In this document: one piece after another, positions 6,012-7,167 of the stretch | Position numbering within the stretch: position 1 is the stretch's first letter | Layout of the letters: each line of letters starts with the position of its first letter | Assembly (NCBI GenBank): GCA_030647175.1 | Contig: JAUSJU010000020.1 | Coordinates: 1-7,167, forward strand | Direction: 5' to 3' | DNA: 7,167 nucleotides | DNA from: a bacterium | GTDB lineage: Bacteria; Patescibacteriota; Minisyncoccia; Minisyncoccales; UBA10102 | Program-made: the position numbers and the translations under genes | The notes under the pieces: generated by a model | Databases searched by the model: none | Told to the model about the DNA's origin: nothing | The model's input: the letters and a program-made list of their open reading frames with translations, nothing else

Positions 6012-7148
6012 ATGGCGAAAATAACCTTTCCTCAGAAACCCCAGGAGAGACAAGACGGCATTAGGCCCCACAGGACCGGAGACATCGTGGAAGGAACGGT
6101 CATAGGCACGGGACGGAGCTCCCTGTTTTTGGATTTGGGGCCTCAAAGCACGGGCATCATTTACGGGAAAGAGTTCTTGGATGAGAAAAGCTCGTTAAAG
6201 AGCATGGTTGTTGGAAAGAAGGTCCGGGCGAAGATCGTTGATACGGAAAACGACGAGGGATACGTAGAGCTTTCATTTAGAGACGCAGGAAGAGAGCTCG
6301 TCTGGGAAGATCTCAAGCAGAAGAAAGACCGCGAGGAGAAGCTTTCGGTAAAAGTCCTGAGCGCGAACAAAGGAGGGCTTTTGGCAGAACTTGAAGGAAT
6401 TCCTGCTTTCCTCCCTGTTTCCCAGCTCTCCCAGGAAAACTATCCGAGGGTGGAAGACGGAGACGCAGCAAAGATTTACCGGGCGCTCCAACGATTCGTG
6501 GGGCAAGATCTCCAAGTACAGATCATTGATTTGGATCCCAGGGAAGGAAAAATCATACTTTCTGAAAAAGCCAAGGAACGAGAAAAGTTCAGAGAAGCGC
6601 TCTCTCAATACCACGTGGGAGACGAAGTGGAGGGAGAGATTACCGGAGTGGTGGAATTCGGCGCATTCATGAGATTCGGCAAAGCTCCATACCAAATGGA
6701 AGGCCTCATTCACATTTCAGAAATTGACTGGCAGATTATTGAAGATCCCTCAGCCGTACTCAAGGTAGGAGAAAGCCTAAAAGCAAAAATCATTGATATC
6801 GGAAACGGAAAAATCTCCCTCTCGTTAAAAGCTCTCAAGGAAGATCCGTGGAAGGGCATAGAAACAAAATACAACAAAGGGGATGTCGTTAAAGGGAAGG
6901 TGACCAAGTTCAATCCCTTTGGTGCGTTTGTTGAGATAGAGGCCAAAATCCAGGGGCTTTCCCACATCACAGAGTTCGGGACAAAGGCTCAGATGGAATC
7001 CCAGATCAACATCGGGGAAACCTATTCGTTTGAAATCTTAGAAATCAATCCTCAAGAGCATCGGATGAGCTTAAAGATTGCTGATCAATCTTCTTCTTCA
7101 AAAGCAGCATCAGCAGAGAACACAGAGAAGCAAGAACCAGCGCAATAG
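6012..7148 (+). CDS. rpsA: Ribosomal protein S1-like RNA-binding protein with four S1 domains
   Basis: A 378-residue protein with four OB-fold S1 repeats at about 22-90, 109-186, 202-273 and 289-356, and a Ser/Ala/Glu-rich tail (359-378). Repeats 3 and 4 show the classic pattern (GDEVEGEITGVVEFGAFMRF and GDVVKGKVTKFNPFGAFVEI, then GLIHISE or GLSHITE, then ISLSLK or MSLKIA). Repeats 1 and 2 are more diverged, as in bacterial S1, where the first two domains contact the ribosome. E. coli S1 has six repeats; four-repeat forms occur in Gram-positive and reduced lineages. The likely role is binding single-stranded mRNA at the 30S platform during initiation. The open frame starts at 5946, but the promoter lies between there and 6012, so I choose MAKITFPQKP as the start. 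No Shine-Dalgarno is present. It stops with TAG, and no terminator is visible in the 19 bases left. The symbol is by family; other S1-repeat proteins are possible. Confidence 0.88.
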   Translation: MAKITFPQKPQERQDGIRPHRTGDIVEGTVIGTGRSSLFLDLGPQSTGIIYGKEFLDEKSSLKSMVVGKKVRAKIVDTENDEGYVELSFRDAGRELVWEDLKQKKDREEKLSVKVLSANKGGLLAELEGIPAFLPVSQLSQENYPRVEDGDAAKIYRALQRFVGQDLQVQIIDLDPREGKIILSEKAKEREKFREALSQYHVGDEVEGEITGVVEFGAFMRFGKAPYQMEGLIHISEIDWQIIEDPSAVLKVGESLKAKIIDIGNGKISLSLKALKEDPWKGIETKYNKGDVVKGKVTKFNPFGAFVEIEAKIQGLSHITEFGTKAQMESQINIGETYSFEILEINPQEHRMSLKIADQSSSSKAASAENTEKQEPAQ

Positions 7149-7167
7149 CAAAGTGCGAGGGCAGGAA

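Overview
This window reads like a chromosomal segment of a Candidate Phyla Radiation (Patescibacteria, Parcubacteria-like) bacterium. The supports are several small two-helix pilin-like membrane proteins of the kind common in these genomes, a secreted peptidoglycan-binding protein with a Cys-containing PG-binding domain of CPR style, a four-domain ribosomal S1-like protein, compact gene packing, and no Shine-Dalgarno motif in front of any of the eight genes. The lineage is an inference from protein character, not from a marker-gene tree. UGA is used as a stop once (metallo-hydrolase), so nothing points to the UGA=Gly code of Gracilibacteria.

Layout, right to left on the minus strand: a metallo-beta-lactamase-fold hydrolase (5928-5275), a 60-residue single-span membrane protein (5264-5082) overlapping the start of gyrA, DNA gyrase subunit A (5110-2609), and three pilin-like genes (2584-2093, 2031-1681, 1638-1234). 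A good intrinsic terminator at 1211-1183 ends the run. The gaps are -29 to +61 bp and hold no visible terminator, so these six genes are probably one operon with an extra internal promoter before the first pilin gene. Next comes an independently transcribed secreted protein with an Ig-like middle region and a C-terminal peptidoglycan-binding domain (1068-121). It has its own consensus promoter and terminator (80-55). The 5' half of a tRNA-Leu(CAG) gene follows, cut by the window edge (38-1). On the plus strand, divergent from the hydrolase, is an S1-domain protein (6012-7148).

The functional themes are housekeeping (gyrase, ribosomal S1, tRNA) interleaved with cell-surface biology (pilin-like subunits, an exported wall-binding protein). 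No stretch over 300 bases lacks a gene.

The most notable signals are regulatory and structural. Three promoters place the predicted transcription start on or within about a base of the ATG, implying leaderless mRNAs. Promoter positions also force three start codons inward from the longest open frame. The exported protein carries three in-frame DNA repeats that could excise its Ig-like domain by recombination. Two of the pilin-like genes are a recent-looking duplication with completely different N-terminal ectodomains. I see no defence system, mobile element or CRISPR array, and no clearly new multi-gene system.
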